From: Anthoceros angustus
Taxonomy: Eukaryota; Streptophyta; Anthocerotopsida; Anthocerotales; Anthocerotaceae
Length of the DNA: 64,000 nt
NCBI GenBank assembly: GCA_010909165.1
Contig: MU008184.1
Location: forward strand, 124,001-188,000
Direction of reading: 5' to 3'
This document shows positions 1-12,496 of the stretch, piece by piece. Every line of letters begins with the position of its first letter. Positions within the stretch are counted from its first letter, which is position 1. A program made the position numbers and the translations under genes. The notes beneath the pieces are model-generated. The model was not told the origin of the DNA. It saw nothing but the letters and a program-made list of their open reading frames with translations, and searched no databases.

Positions 1-3000
1 AGAGATCCACATTGACGCCAGTCGGGTTGCAGGTTCTAAGCAAAGCAGCATCACCAATCTCTTTCACCTCAAAAAGAGAGAGTGCACGGGGGTCGTAGAT
101 CCTAGAGCCATCCAACATGGTATAGCTGGTAAATGTGTCCTCTTTCACTTGAGAGAACAGTCCCCCATTTTCTCCCCCGACACTAGTCCTGAACTCTGAC
201 TCTGGGGTGCGTAAACATCCAAACAGTTGAGCAAGTGCGTAGATTGTAGGAACAATTCCTGCTGAGATAGTCTGCCGATAAATGGCAAGAGCCCAGGATG
301 CCCTGAAAAAGACAACAGCTTGTTATCATGAATACCCTTCACAATGCACACAAGGTGACAGACAAGACATTCCTCCAGCGTATCTCAGTTGCATTTATGA
401 ACAGGGCATAACGCACCATTGTTCATGAGCAGCTCCCTTGCACAAGTCTGCCTGAAGGGGTCCAAGGTGACAAGAAAATTCGGGCGCAGGTGCAGATGCC
501 TGGACACGTCTCAAGCAAATGCCTAAGCGCTAAAAGGAAAATGTTAGAACATCAAATCAGTAACCTAAACCAATGGCAAACGGGTTGCCAGCAGTGAATG
601 AATGACTGCCACAATAAATGTCTACACAGACCTGTGATACAGTCGCAAATGGTAAGACTTGGAGATAAGCCCTCAGACATCATGCTCATGTGGAGATCAA
701 ATGCGTGCTCTGCTTCATTTGACCTGCCAATGGGATGTTAAAGCCGTGAATCTACAATTGTGAAACGTCTGACACAAGATAACAAGATGCAGTGCACACC
801 TCCCACTTACCTTTTACACGCATTTAGTAAAATTGTGTACGTGATCTGATCAGGCGAGACTCCTGCATCCCGAATTTCCTTCAAAAGATCAATTGCCTTC
901 AGCAAGAGCTTTCCGCTACCTGGATTGGGATGGGAAAATAACAAATTAATAATAAATTAAGGAAAAATCACAGAACTTGCATGAAACTCTAGGACCAGAG
1001 AATGTGGAGGTTTAGCATGAGAAGTGCACATACAGAGAGCGTTCATGAGAGCATTCAAAGTTGAAACAGTTGGAATCACTTCAGTCTTCTTCATCTCTTC
1101 ATAGACAACTAGGGCCTTGTCCCAATCCTTCATCTGCATCCCAGACGTGGATCAGGATGAGAACAAACAGGAAGGATCTTGTCAAACGTAGTGAAGAATG
1201 CGTCTTACAATGCTGCAGACACCCATCATCGCACTGTAGGCAGGAGGACCAGGTGTCATTGAGCTTTTCCTCATTTCCTCCAAGATACTGTAGGCTACAT
1301 CGATCTTCCTTGCTTGTCCAGCAACGTCAATCAAGGCACTGAAAAATACCTGTTGTTCACAAAAAGTCATATAGAAATCAGGCAACTGCTTCCTTCAACT
1401 CTTTACAAAGTACCTGAGCTGTCAAAGGTTGGCAAGAAGAACATGCTTGTTCGTCAAAATGCTCAGTACATCATCTGGCTTCACGCCCTTTGTTCGCAAG
1501 TCATTGAGCACTTCGAAAGCACCATCCACGTTTTTCGTGAGACTGTGCGCATGCACAGCTGCAGTGTAGACTTCAGGACTTCCAACAAATCCACCGTCAT
1601 GCATCATCTTGTATACTTCAAGTCCTCTGTCTACCTGCGAAATCCTTGTTTAGCTTCCTCACCACTAAACACTTCAAGAATGCAGATGCACATACAGCAA
1701 AATGCTGAGATCCGATTGGCCCTGACCTGTCCGGCACGAATGCAAGCGCAAATGAGTGCACCATATGTCACGTGATCAGGTTCGACCCTTGTGTCTTCAT
1801 TCTTCATGTCACTCAAGACATCAAATGCACGATCCACGGCTCCAGCACGGCCGCAGGCATTGATGAGGGAATTGAAAATGACAATATCCGGTTTCACATT
1901 CTGCACACCAAAGAGCACGACCATGAGGCAAGGCCAGATGGCAAAAACAGCCGGATCAGGTAGCTGTTGCTGACCTTTGAAAGCATGATCCCATACACTC
2001 CAAATGCTTTAGCCAGAAGACCAGCACGAGCGCAGCCGTCGATCATGGCACCAAACGTGTGTTGATTTGGCTTCACTCCTACGCTATCCATCTCAAAAAA
2101 GAGCTGCCACCATAGTGACAACGTGAGAACTTGATGCAGCCAGACAACGACCAGACTACGCTTTTGCACATATCCTTAGGAGGAACGAGCACGACGCTAG
2201 CTGCGAACTCACCTTGAAACCGAGGTCCACACACCCGGCTTTGGCACATGCCGAGATGGCAGCCGTGTATATAATGCAGTCAGCCTTCAGACCTTCCCTC
2301 TCCAACAGAGAGAAAGCCCTCAATGCACCTACAAGACAAAAGTAGTCCAGTCGTCAGGTCCGCACCATCAACATCCGCACTTTGAGGTGGATAACTTGCA
2401 CATCTGGGCATAGTTTCGCGTCATCGGTCTACCTACCGTCTGCATCTGCAGCTGCAGCGCATACCGACAGCAGCATAGTGTACTTTCTAAGAGTGGCTTC
2501 CTTGATCAGGAGCGTAAATCTAAATGCCTCGGCCACAGCTTTCCGAGATTTGCACTCTTCATAGAACCTCATATGGAGGATCTGCATTGCATTGCGCGGG
2601 GGATACCTTTAAGCAACAGGAACAAACCGAAATCGGCACGAACCTCAAACCCTACGGAATCCATGGACTAAGAATCTTACCTTATTCATATCCAGAATCC
2701 CCGCCCTGTCCATATGATCCAGCAACACCAGACAATCCTGCAGCCTGCCAATCCAACACCGCGGCGTTTAACCACATCCCCCGGCTCACGCAGCTCAGCA
2801 CCGGATCCGGACCAGGCGATGTACCTGTCGGCCCTGAGCAATTTATTGTACAAGGCGAGGCAGACTTCGGGATCCACATCCGGGGCCAGGGGCAGGAGCT
2901 CGGCCAAAGATTGCGGCAGTGCGGCGACGTAGAAGTATCCCGGCTGCCCCCCCGGCTTGCTCCGCACATGCGCCATGACATCGTTCCAGAATGCGTCTCT

Positions 3001-3345
3001 GGTGCTCAATTCCCCGGCCCGCGCACTGACGCCGCCCCCGGCCGCCCTGTCCTCCACATTCTGCATGCAGGTGATCCTGGCGCGGGCGAGGCCGGCTCTG
3101 GCGTCGTCGTCCGCGCAGGAGGAGGAGCTGGCGCAGGCGTCGTCCCCGCTGCCCCGCCACTGCTGCTGCTGCTCCCGAGCGGGAGCGGCAGGAACGCCCG
3201 CTGCGTGGCCGCCGAGTGAGCCACCGGGCGCGGGTGCGCGGCCGCTGCATCCGGCAGGCGCTGCAGCAGGCGCGGCATCGCGATGGGTTGAGGCTGCGCG
3301 CGCGGCAGCCAAACGGAGGAGGAGCAAGGCCCATGGCGTGGCCTG
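1..3345 (-). CDS. MRL1: MRL1-like chloroplast pentatricopeptide repeat protein, partial (3' end off the left edge)
   Basis: MRL1-type PPR proteins bind and stabilise the chloroplast rbcL transcript. Reading leftwards on the minus strand, short exons encode a run of at least eight PPR units. Recognisable ones include a unit near 2.4-2.56 kb (EAFRFTLLIKEAT), one at 2.05-2.1 kb (KPNQHTFGAMIDGCARAG), one at 1.75-1.88 kb (VIFNSLINACGRAGAVDRAF), one at 1.3 kb (FFSALIDVAGQA) and one at 1.08 kb (VSTLNALMNALC). After the repeats, exons at 811-919 and from 302 leftwards match the conserved MRL1 tail (IYRQTISAGIVPT, then YDPRALSLFE). The order follows Arabidopsis MRL1 as I remember it. The 5' end is uncertain: an Ala/Arg-rich stretch before 3,066 looks like a plastid transit peptide but has no clear in-frame ATG, so a small 5' exon may be missing. 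It is divergent from NDC1. Confidence 0.8.
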
Positions 3346-4162
3346 GCCTGGCCCAGCCAGGCCACTCCATCTCCATCCTCCTGCTCTTCTCCTGCTTGCT
3401 TTTGCGGTGCGCCAAATCAGCCTTATCTTGCGCGCTGCCTAATCTTAAAAGGGCCTCTAATCTCGCAGCCTCTCATCAGGTGGTGGTGAGAGAGCGCAGT
3501 GCACGCCACTCCAGGCCTCTCGTTCCCGCCACTTTCGAATCCCCGGGCCTCTGCTTCCTCCGCCCTGGAGCCTGGATATAGCTCCTGCTAGTCCCCCTGC
3601 CTCCCTGCTTCCTTCTCGATTCCGATCAGAGCAAGGCGCAGGAGTCGACTGGACTCCCTCCCGGCCTCCGCTTCCTCGAACCTGCTCCAATTGGCGGTGC
3701 ACGTGCGACCGGTCACGTGAGGTTCGCGCCCTCACGCGCATTTCCTTCATGATGGCTTGCGTCGTCTGCGGCGGCGGGCGCTTGTGCGGTACGTTTCCGT
3801 GATTGCAGGGGTTTACAGTGGGTGTTGATTTTTGCTCCTCCAGGCTCCTGGCCTGTCAGCTCGCCGGGTTGCTGGAGAGCGTGCTGGATTTGGATTTGGG
3901 CTAGGTCATTGGCGTGTTGCAATTCGTGAATTGGCTGTCTTGAATGTGCGGCTGGGACTGGAGGCAGTCTTAGGTTTTGAGTTCCTCCGAGGTGTTCGGG
4001 TTCTTGTAGCTTGGAGAGTGTGGTTTGCCGTCCTTAGTTGATACCAGGGCTGATGCAGGTTGAGCTGCCGGCGGATGGCGACGGGAGGAGGGTGACGAGA
4101 CATACGGTGATGTTGGATGCCAGTGGTGATTGCCGGGGGTGATACCGGACTGTATTGTGGAG
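3346..4162. promoter_or_regulatory. Divergent promoter region between MRL1-like and NDC1
   Basis: About 0.8 kb separates the minus-strand MRL1-like gene from the plus-strand NDC1 gene. It is GC-rich on the left and contains CT-rich stretches. The listed reading frames here are overlapping and show no family resemblance. I see no RNA gene. It is best read as a shared 5' region; no TATA box is obvious on either strand. Confidence 0.5.
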
Positions 4163-6208
4163 ATGGCGCATCCCTTCTGGTGGGAGGTGGTGGGGAAGCG
4201 GTGGATCCGTTGCGGGGTTGTCCATGCGGCCATCTCCACCGTCATCTGGTTGATGTGGGAATGCACTTTCTCTGGAGGCACGTCCAGTCGGTACTATGAA
4301 TTCGGACCGCTGTTCTTGGCTTCGGTCTGGGGGATTATCAGGTTTCTGGTTTTCCAATTATCACAGATACTCTTTCTGCTGGGGAAGGCGTTTATTTTGC
4401 AGCCAGAGGAGGTAGATGCAGCGTCTGTGGGAGACCTGCTGTCTTGGATATGGCAGCATACTTGGTGGTTGATCGTGGGTCCACCTCTGGATAAGGAGTC
4501 GAACCGGCAAGCGGCTGCTTTGCATCGGAGAATACGTGTGACAGGCCTGCATTGTGGCTTCTTACTCGTGTGTGCGCTCTCGGGGATACTGGGGGTGTTT
4601 TCGTTGGTATCTGCATTGTATGGTTCGCTGCAGTGGAGGGGTGTGCTCGAACTGAGTGTTCAGGGTGCGATGCTGGGCCTCGTGTACTTCTGCTTTCATC
4701 TTTATTGGAAGAAAGCTGTGCTTAATTTTCCCATCATCCAGGTCTGTCTGCACCTTCAACCATCCCCTTCCAGTTAAAATCAGGACGACTGGCATAACTT
4801 CTGTATGCAGAACTCCATTTCTGCTTGCTCCTGAGACTCTGGAGGTGACGTCTAACTAATATGGTGGTGTGTTTTCTGGACAGCGGCTCTTCTACTTTGC
4901 ATTTAAACTGGTTATCCCCATCGCTGTAAACCGGGCCCTGCAAATTTCTGGTGCAGCTGTGTTCTTTGGGCTCTTCCGAGCGTTGCTGGCCCTCCGAGGC
5001 AACATTTTGACGGCACTCGACTATCCTTCTTTTGCCTGGAATACTCTCTTGTTCTCGGTGGCTGCGTTCTTCACTGTTTTAAGCTGGGAGCTTGGTCATC
5101 ATCTGATTCAGGTACTTCTTGCTGCTGGTTGTTGCTTACGGGTGTTTTCTGCTGCCCTCTCATGGCAAAAGTTCCTTAAGTGTTTGCCCAGGTCTAAGCG
5201 TTGCATCTGATTTCATGCCTTACAAACAGGTCGTTCACACCAAGCACCACAAGTTTGCGCCTCCTCTTGGCTCAGTTGCGGCAGAAACTGACCCTACTGA
5301 ACCTTTGCTTACGGCACTAAGGGATTCGGAGGATCATTCTATCTTGCAGTATCTTGCCTATCTAGATTTGTGCATGGTTGCTGAAACCAATGGGGATACC
5401 TGGAGGCGTGCTGCTCTGTTCGAAGAAACAGCAGAGACGTACAAGAGTATAATTGGTCTATGTCTCAGCCCCATCGACGCCCTTACTTCAAAACTTGCGG
5501 GTGGTCTGGAAGGTTTCCACACTGAAAACGGCCACCTTATGAAGCAAATGTTATCACCGAGCGAGCAGGCTCAAATAGGGCCCGGCATCGACTCGAAGGG
5601 GGTCTTGAACTTCCAGGTATGTCGGACAACTTGTATCGATGTCATTTTGGCTGCTTCGTGCCTCGTTCAGGCTTCAGTTTTGTGGCCCTTCCAGCTGACG
5701 TCTGAAATCGCCCTTCCAGCTGTGCTCCTGGTGTGCCCGAACTGTGGCCTCTTTGACGGCCATTTCCCGGTACGAAGACAGGTTTGGTGTGGCCCAGCTA
5801 AGTGGTTCTAATGGGGCCGTTATATCCTCCTTATTGTCCTGCCTCCTGGTTTTGGAGGTGTACCTTGGTCGCCGGAGCCACACCGAAAGTAGCAAGTTTG
5901 TAGGGCCAAACAGCATTAGGTGGACTATGCCATCCCGAGGCGGCGTTTTGGAAACAGTAAAGAAACCAGGCTTTCTGTTTCCGAAAAACACTGCTATGCA
6001 CAGAAAGGGTCATGCTCTGGCAGATGTCCTTCGCGTCTGCATATATCGTATTGTTGCAGAGTTTGAAGCTGAAATGTTAACAGCTGGAGTTGGGGGCAAA
6101 GCGGTTATTGCAGAGAAGGATTGGATGAGTCCCCAGAGGCCCCACTACGGCAATCACGAGCTTCTTGCGGAGAAGTTGCTCATGTTCCTGGAGTACAGGG
6201 TCACCTAG
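4163..6208 (+). CDS. NDC1: Nucleoporin NDC1 (nuclear pore membrane protein)
   Basis: NDC1 is a transmembrane nucleoporin that anchors the nuclear pore complex in the nuclear envelope. Four exons join in frame: 4163-4741, 4884-5111, 5230-5616 and 5720-6208, about 560 aa, near the usual plant length. Exons 1 and 2 carry several hydrophobic membrane segments (for example around FLVFQLSQILFLLGK and FGLFRALLALRG). The soluble C-terminal half has the plant NDC1 signatures LAYLDLCMVAE in exon 3 and EDRFGVAQLSGSN in exon 4, and ends in KLLMFLEYRVT. The start at 4163 (MAHPFWWEVVG) is in frame and just before the first membrane segment; an upstream in-frame ATG at 4130 is less likely. No frameshift or stop is seen. 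Confidence 0.88.
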
Positions 6209-6930
6209 ATTGTCGTGTACAGCACGGAAACTACTACACGCTCTCCCTCCAGGCTTTCTTTTCATTGATCCTGGCAGAGAGTCAAACTCTCAATCTGGTG
6301 AAGCGAGCGAAGAATTTGGGGGAGTTGGGTTTAGAAGAAACGACGATGCATGCAACGACTACAGTGGCAAGCGTCTTAGTAGTCGGACAGTTTTGGTACG
6401 TAGATTTGTCTCTCAAGTGTGGGTTCGTCCAGGCAGGAGTGGCTTCTCTTCTGCATGTCCTTGTAAAACCTCTCCAACTCCTCGGCATGGCCTTGTGGAA
6501 GCTCTGCATGGCCTTGTAGAAAACTCGCTTAAGTTTGGCCTCGCTGACGGAGAGGAAAGTTGGCCCCTCTGACGGAGAGCAAAGTTCGCTTGAGTCCAAA
6601 ATGTGGGATCTGTGTCCCTCGAACCTAATAAGCATCTTGCATGGTACATGCTGGAGTGTTCCTGACAGCGAATTGTACCTACCGGACACCACCTGTATTG
6701 GCACTCGATTACCAACCTGCATCCTTAACACGAATGGAAATGTCACGAGGTGCGTCCTCGTCATCGAGGCTCTCTCTGGCCTGCACTCTACACTGCCGTC
6801 CAAAAGTTGTCATGGTGGGAATGATCAAAACTTTCCTGCATTGGCATTCCTCTTACAGGAAACGAAAGGTCGATAAAGCCCACGCAGGTGCATCAGCCGT
6901 CGTCACTTCGGCACAAATTGTGTCGTCACA
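6209..6930. other. Intergenic: NDC1 3' flank and DUR3 5' flank
   Basis: No supported gene. Open frames on both strands here overlap one another and show no family features. The stretch presumably holds the NDC1 3' UTR and the DUR3 promoter and leader. Confidence 0.5.
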
Positions 6931-9900
6931 ATGCCTCTTGGCGAACCCAATCTCTTTGGGTTGCACCAATTCGACAATCAAACCAGCTTCTTCAATGGCA
7001 ATGCGATCTTCCCCCAAGTAAGATGTTAGTGGCAAGCAGTGCAAGCTCTGAGGGGAAATGTAGATGCCTGCTGGTGGTGTAACTTCAGCCATTGCCGTTG
7101 CCGAATGTGCAGAGCGTTGGTTACGCCATTGTTTGTGGATTCGGATTGTTGTTTGCGGTGGTGACAACTCTGATCATGCACTTGGATAAGAAATTCGCTG
7201 GCAGCGTCTACCACTCGGAGGAATTTAACACAGCGGGGAGAAACATCAAAACAGGACTTACAGCTGTTGACATCGTCAGCCGGGGAACATGGTAAGCTCA
7301 CGATGCTGCCTTGCTGGCCATAACCAGCGGACACATGATCTTCTCTACTGATATGGACGTTGCCCCTACAGGGTGTCAACGCTGCTACAGTCCAGCAATG
7401 AAGCCTTCAAACTTGGAATCAGCGGAGGATTCTGGTGAGATTTTGTTCAAGAGGCTATCACGACTGTAGCGAAATTGTGTGATTCTGGGGTCCGGAGCTT
7501 AATATCATCGCAAATGGTGTGGAAGGTATGGGGCTGGTGCAGCTGTACAGTATTTCTTGTTTGGTACAGTGGCCCTGCAGATCAAACGCAGAGCACCAAT
7601 GGGGCATACGGTTGTGGAGCTGGTTAGGCGCCGATGGGGTCACACAGCCGGTTTTGTGAGTACATGCGCAATTTGGCACCTGGTTTAGTTGAGCTGGCGT
7701 TGCCGTCGATGTGTTTTTCAGTCTACGTACATATATGTTGGAATGCATTTGTCACGTTGTCGCTGTCTTTCAGGTGTTCATGTACCTATGCTATCTCAAC
7801 AACTTCATCGTCAGCGCTTTGCTTATTCTTGGAGCAGGGAATGTGCTTGTGGCATCAACCGGTACATATGAAACTGTGGCACGGAGGCTGACAAATAAAT
7901 CCTGCTGGAGTTCTGAACTGGATGAGTGGAATGCAGGCATGAACGTGTATGCAGCTTTGATGTTAATTCCCGTGAGTGTTATTGTCTATACCGTGGCCGG
8001 AGGGCTCAAAGCAACATTCACATCCTCGTACCTGCACACAGTCATCATCTTCGTCACACTCAATGTCTTCTGCTTCACAGTAAGTTGAATGATGATATCC
8101 TGTGCATAAGCTTGCCTGGAAGCAGTTGCATGCTTGGCTTCACTAACAAAGGTAAAAATGGCAGGTATACGCATCCAACAAAGAGCCAATAGGCAGCATC
8201 AGCAAAGTTTGGAAAAACCTCACAGAGTATGCACATGTTGTTCCAGTTTCAGGTAAAGCACCTGCCTCGTAGCAAAATGTAATTTACCTCTACGTTCTCC
8301 TGCCAGCCTTGGCACATGCAAACCTGTTGACTGATGGCGTACCCAGGCAACAGAGGTGGCAGCTACCTGACCATGTTCAGCAGAGGAGGCTTGCAGTTTG
8401 GTGTGAACATTCTTGCTGGATCCTTCGGAACAGTTTGGGCAGATCAAGCCTATTGGCAGGTACTTACTTGTCATAAAGCCCCAAAGTACGCTTCTGTTTC
8501 TGCAGATGTTAACCCACAGTTCTACCCCGTAACTGTATCTGAAGGGAGCTATTGCGGCCACTCCGGAAGCCTCCTACAAGGGGTATCTGTTGGGATCATT
8601 CCTGTGGCTACCTATCCCATTTGCTCTGGCCACTTCCCTGGGATTGTCGGCTAGGGCCTTGGACCTTCCCCTCACATCCCTCGAAGCTAATTCAGGCTTG
8701 GTGCCAGTAGCTGCTGCACAATACGTGCTAGGATCAGGTATGAAGGGACTACTTGGCTACCAGAATCCATTTCCCTGAACTTTCAAATTGGTCTCATTCT
8801 CACGTTATGACGCTGTGTGCATGACAGGAGGGGTGATACTTGTATTGAGTATGGTGTTCATGGCGGTAACCTCGGCCGGCTCAGCAGAGTTTATTGCCAT
8901 GAGCTCAATCTTCACTTACGACATTTACAAGGTGAGTTCGAACTAGGAGGGTGATCCAAGCGATGGTGCAGGAGGCAGTGGTTTCGGTGGCATAAGCTTT
9001 GTAAATCTGTGCAGGCATACCTGAGACCAAAAGCTTCAGGAACAGAGATGCTGTTGGTTTCGAGATGGGCCCTGCTTCTCTTCGGACTCTCCATGGGTGG
9101 CCTTGCCTGTGTTTTGCATCTGGTGAGATCTACATCCCCCAATCTTTCGCGGTAAAACGGATTCCTGCTTTTGGCCGCTAAAGATTGTGTGAAAGATAGC
9201 CTGCAATTTTTCTGGTCACGACTGACGGATTACTTGCAGATAGACGTGGACGTCAACTTCCTGTTTCTGGTGATAGGCATCCTAGCCTGCTCATCCGTTG
9301 CCCCTCTCACTATGATGCTCATGTGGCCAGCGGTTCCCTCAGGAGCAGTCATAATAGGAGCTTTGGCTGGGCAGGCTGCAGGAATCATTACATGGTTGTG
9401 CCATGCCCAGGTGATGCCTCAGCCCTTTGGGTTCTCTTCGACAATGCCCCCCAGCTGGAAGAACCTACTAACGGTACATGTGTTTTTTATGTGTTCGCTC
9501 ATGTATCAACTCAGTCGGTATATCATGAATTGAGTGTCCAACACAGCCTTCAGGAGCTTGGTCCTACCATGTCAGGAACTTTGGTTTCTCTGATTGGCTC
9601 GGCAGTTATAATCGTCATTTGGACGTTTTTCTTTCCAGACACAAGCGACAGCTACGCAAGGTGCGAGCACTGGATTTTGACACATGTGATGCCCAAAGGT
9701 ATGATATAAAAAGGCTAAACTGCTTACGCCAGTAATCTGTATGTAGCAGGTTCCAAGAGATAGAAGTGATGGATGGCATTAAAATATCAGAATACGATCA
9801 GCACGACGAGGAAGCCATGAAGAGATATTTTCGACTCACCCTATTCATTGCATTGGGAATTATATTCATCATTTGTATTATTTGGCCTCTTCTTGCGCTA

Positions 9901-10232
9901 CCGGCAGGTGTTTTTTCGGAGGTACGACAATACACATGCCATTATCATTCATATTTGAATTCATGCAGCTGTACTATGTGTACTTATTGGATGATTAAAA
10001 TTAATTATTTTACTCTTGGGCACAGACATACTTTGCGTTATGGGTTGTGATCTCCATTATTTGGGCATTATTTTCATCTATTGTTTGCACATTTTTACCA
10101 TTATTTGAGTCGAGAGCTACATTTATACAAGTCTTCAAAGGTATACTAGGAAAACGAGAACCATTGTCAACGCAAACATTGGCCGCTGAAGATCTTAAAC
10201 ACTTTGTAAACTCTCCCTTAAACACTTTGTAA
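6931..10232 (+). CDS. DUR3: DUR3 urea/proton symporter (sodium:solute symporter family)
   Basis: DUR3 is a high-affinity urea/H+ symporter of the plasma membrane. Fourteen exons with GT-AG introns join into one frame of about 685 aa, close to the roughly 690 aa of plant DUR3: 6931-7017, 7113-7291, 7372-7434, 7526-7655, 7774-8079, 8165-8252, 8347-8459, 8545-8737, 8828-8931, 9015-9122, 9240-9410, 9554-9698, 9758-9921, 10026-10232. Signatures in order are [19 protein letters not shown], the [11 protein letters not shown] stretch, [64 protein letters not shown] and the late EIEV motif. Many hydrophobic helices are present. The exon 13 acceptor (after 9757) was chosen because nearer AG sites give a stop. 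The last two exons are more AT-rich than the rest. No defect was found. Confidence 0.93.
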
Positions 10233-10934
10233 ACTCTCCCACCAACGCAAAGGACCTACATCACTAACAAGTGTAAAATTATCTATTTTGATGACTAAAA
10301 ATTATTTTATATAAATTTTATAATATGTAGTCCGTAGTAGGTTGAAATTTTTTGTACTCTTTCTAAGAAAACTTAATTAGAGAAAAAAACCTTAAAGAGT
10401 GGAGACAAAATCCATGGATAAATTTCTTGCCATATATTCAGAAGACTTAACCTATGGAGAATCTACTTACAACTATGTAATATTGTTGATGCTATAACGT
10501 GTAAATGTTCAATGTTCTTAGAGTCTTAAAAAATTCTTTTCTTCTTCTTAAAATAAAAATCATAGAGTAATATACATAAGCACTCATGAAGTACCAGTCC
10601 CATGACGGAAATCCGTCCTTAGTGGACTTAAATAGAATTCTTCTTCTTCTTCTCATTTAGGTGCAATGGCATAAAATATCCCTTTCATTTTTTGGAAATG
10701 AAAAGACATGAAGAAGAAAGAAAGATAAGAATTTTATTCAAGTCCACTAAGAATGGATTTCCATCGTGGGACTAATTTGATAGAGTTACAGAGAGGGCAT
10801 AATGAGGGCACATGGTGGAGGTCTATTCATTCAGGAGCTCGAAGGTTGAAGAAACGTAGGTTACTGAATGTAATGGACCAAATGCATACTATGAAACGTA
10901 TATAATTAATAAGAATCTGAAATTTAATAACAAC
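10233..10934. other. AT-rich DUR3 3' flank
   Basis: AT-rich sequence after the DUR3 stop, without a credible coding frame. Just at the stop, a short phrase (cttaaacactttgtaaactc) occurs twice about 24 bp apart. The interval contains the foldback element listed separately and ends at the tRNA gene. Confidence 0.6.
10596..10773. mobile_element. Foldback MITE-like element, about 178 bp
   Basis: The left end (AGTCCCATGACGGAAATCCG..., 10,596 onward) and the right end (10,720-10,773, finishing CATCGTGGGACT) are imperfect inverted repeats of about 55 bp. They meet in mirrored TTC/GAA microsatellites and a short AT-rich centre. There is no coding capacity. A related single arm lies at about 19,119-19,187. 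A target-site duplication is not clear. Confidence 0.7.
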
Positions 10935-11006
10935 GGAGGTATAGCTCAGTGGTAGAGCAATCGGCTGCAGTCCGATAGGTCATCAGTTCAATCCTGGTTG
11001 CCTCCT
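10935..11006 (+). tRNA. tRNA-Cys (GCA)
   Basis: All cloverleaf parts can be paired: acceptor GGAGGTA with TGCCTCC, D stem GCTC/GAGC, anticodon stem ATCGG/CCGAT around the loop CTGCAGT (anticodon GCA), and a T arm with TTCAATC. The A box (TAGCTCAGTGGTAGAGC) and B box (GTTCAATCC) are intact. The 72-nt length has no intron and no encoded CCA, as usual for a nuclear gene. Confidence 0.93.
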
Positions 11007-12268
11007 TTCGCGTATAGTTTTGAATGTCATGGGTTACAGCACACTGGGGAGAGGAGTTTTGAATTTCTCCTTTTCGTGTCATGAGTTACGGCACACTGGG
11101 GAGAGACGTACCAACGCCTCATGAGAGCAAGCCGAGCCCGATCCTACTTCCTGTTCGACCAAGAACCCTGGAATGGCGCGGCTGGGTTTGGCCACGAAAG
11201 AACGGAACCGGACCACCATCCATGCGCTTCACAGTAGCAAGCGATTTCCCGGCCGATGACATGCGTCATGCGGGCGTGATTTTGCTTTCAATGGTGCATG
11301 AGTCATGCATGCATTCTTGATAGGTCAAAGCTCCGAGGTGGTCAGGGTCAGCCCGTCAGCCGAGACGAGTTCACCTGCAAGCGTGGCTGAATGTGGAGGA
11401 ACATGCACACGCGGGCGGATGACTGCTGTAAAAGTGCGTTGATTCCTGTTCCCTGCCTGCTGCTGTTCAAGTCCTCCGATGACCAAGCACCGAGCCCCGC
11501 CAGCGGCGATGAGCCCGCTCTATCACTGGACGCCCTGCCCGCGTTCGTCGGCCACTGTCCGCATCTGTGGAGCTTCCAGTGGCGAGCACCAGCGGCTGCG
11601 GGAAGGAGCGGCGTGGACGGACACCAACTCGTTGGGCACTTTCTTTTTTACCTCCCGGAGCGGCAGCAACAGACAGAGTTCGTGTGGCTGCTGCGGCATC
11701 TGTCGCAGAGTTGCCGCTACAGCCAGAGAGCATCTCCTCGAATATCCCTCTTGGCAGCCAGCAGGCTGCAGGCTGCAGGCCGCAGGTGTGCAGTGCAGCA
11801 TCTGCTTGCGCCGCACGCCTACCGCTTTGCCCTGGAACGCACGTAAGTGACGCAACCCTAACGGGCCTGCGTGCGGTCCACTCAACCAGTCCATGGTCGC
11901 CTTGACTGGTCGCTTAAGACAGGCTCCCGCGATCCTTTGCCCCCAGCTCCGCGCCTTCCTCGCCTGCTTCCTCCCCCGCTCTCCTGCCGCAAACCTGATC
12001 CTCTGCACCTCTCTGTGCCTGCCTCTTTGTCGGTAAAGCTATTGTCGGCTCTTCTGTTCCCAAACACTTTCAAAACCGCGCTCTCTTTCTCTTGTGCCGG
12101 CCAAAGCCTGCTTTCATTCTACACAGCAGCAACCGCAGCAACGAGCTCGCAAGATCAAGAAACTCGAGCATTGTTTCAAGATTAGAGCGGAAGGAAGGCT
12201 CTTGAGAAGGTAGCGCGAGCTCCGGAGGGATTCTCGGCACGCGAGCAAGCTCGGGATTCCACGACGCG
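11007..12268. other. Intergenic and leader region before microprotein gene 1
   Basis: GC-rich sequence with overlapping shadow frames and no recognised protein. A phrase reading TTTTGAAT...CATGGGTTACAGCACACTGGGGAGAG is repeated almost at once (about 11,020-11,105). The last 250 bp are CT-rich, like a plant 5' leader, and probably belong to the gene at 12,269. Confidence 0.4.
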
Positions 12269-12496
12269 ATGGCGCAGATGGATGTGACCGCGCAGAGGCC
12301 CGGGACGCTGGCCAGGTCGGACGCGGGCAAGCGGCGCCGGCGCAGGCGGGGGGCTGTCAAGGCCGCCATTGCCTGCAAGCTGCTGCACTCCGTCTCGTCT
12401 CTGATCGGCGGGATCTCGCAGAGGAGCTTCAGGCACGGGGGGAGCTTCGGGGGGAGCTGCAACAGCCTCGCCAGCATGTCCAGCCTTTCTGGCTGA
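12269..12496 (+). CDS. Arginine-rich microprotein 1 (75 aa), unknown family
   Basis: Not recognised. The single-exon frame encodes a short acidic/polar start, a strongly basic cluster (KRRRRRRGAVK, about residues 22-32), a predicted amphipathic helix (AIACKLLHSVSSL) and a Ser/Gly-rich tail. A second frame at 14,018-14,212 aligns along the basic core and the helix (RRGAVKxAIA, then HSVSSL, then SQRS). That similarity between two separate ORFs is the main reason to call it a gene. Both carry a CT-rich leader. The function cannot be inferred: the basic patch could bind nucleic acid or serve as a nuclear signal, which is speculation. Confidence 0.62.
   Translation: MAQMDVTAQRPGTLARSDAGKRRRRRRGAVKAAIACKLLHSVSSLIGGISQRSFRHGGSFGGSCNSLASMSSLSG

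Noticed and set aside
2524-3581. Several long overlapping frames on both strands (100-231 aa)
   Set aside because: They are open because the region is GC-rich. Only the minus frame ending in LALYNKLL fits the PPR gene; the others show no family features.
9699-9757. Possible frameshift between DUR3 exons 12 and 13
   Set aside because: The nearer AG sites give a stop, but the AG at 9,756-9,757 restores the frame and the conserved EIEV segment, so no lesion is needed.
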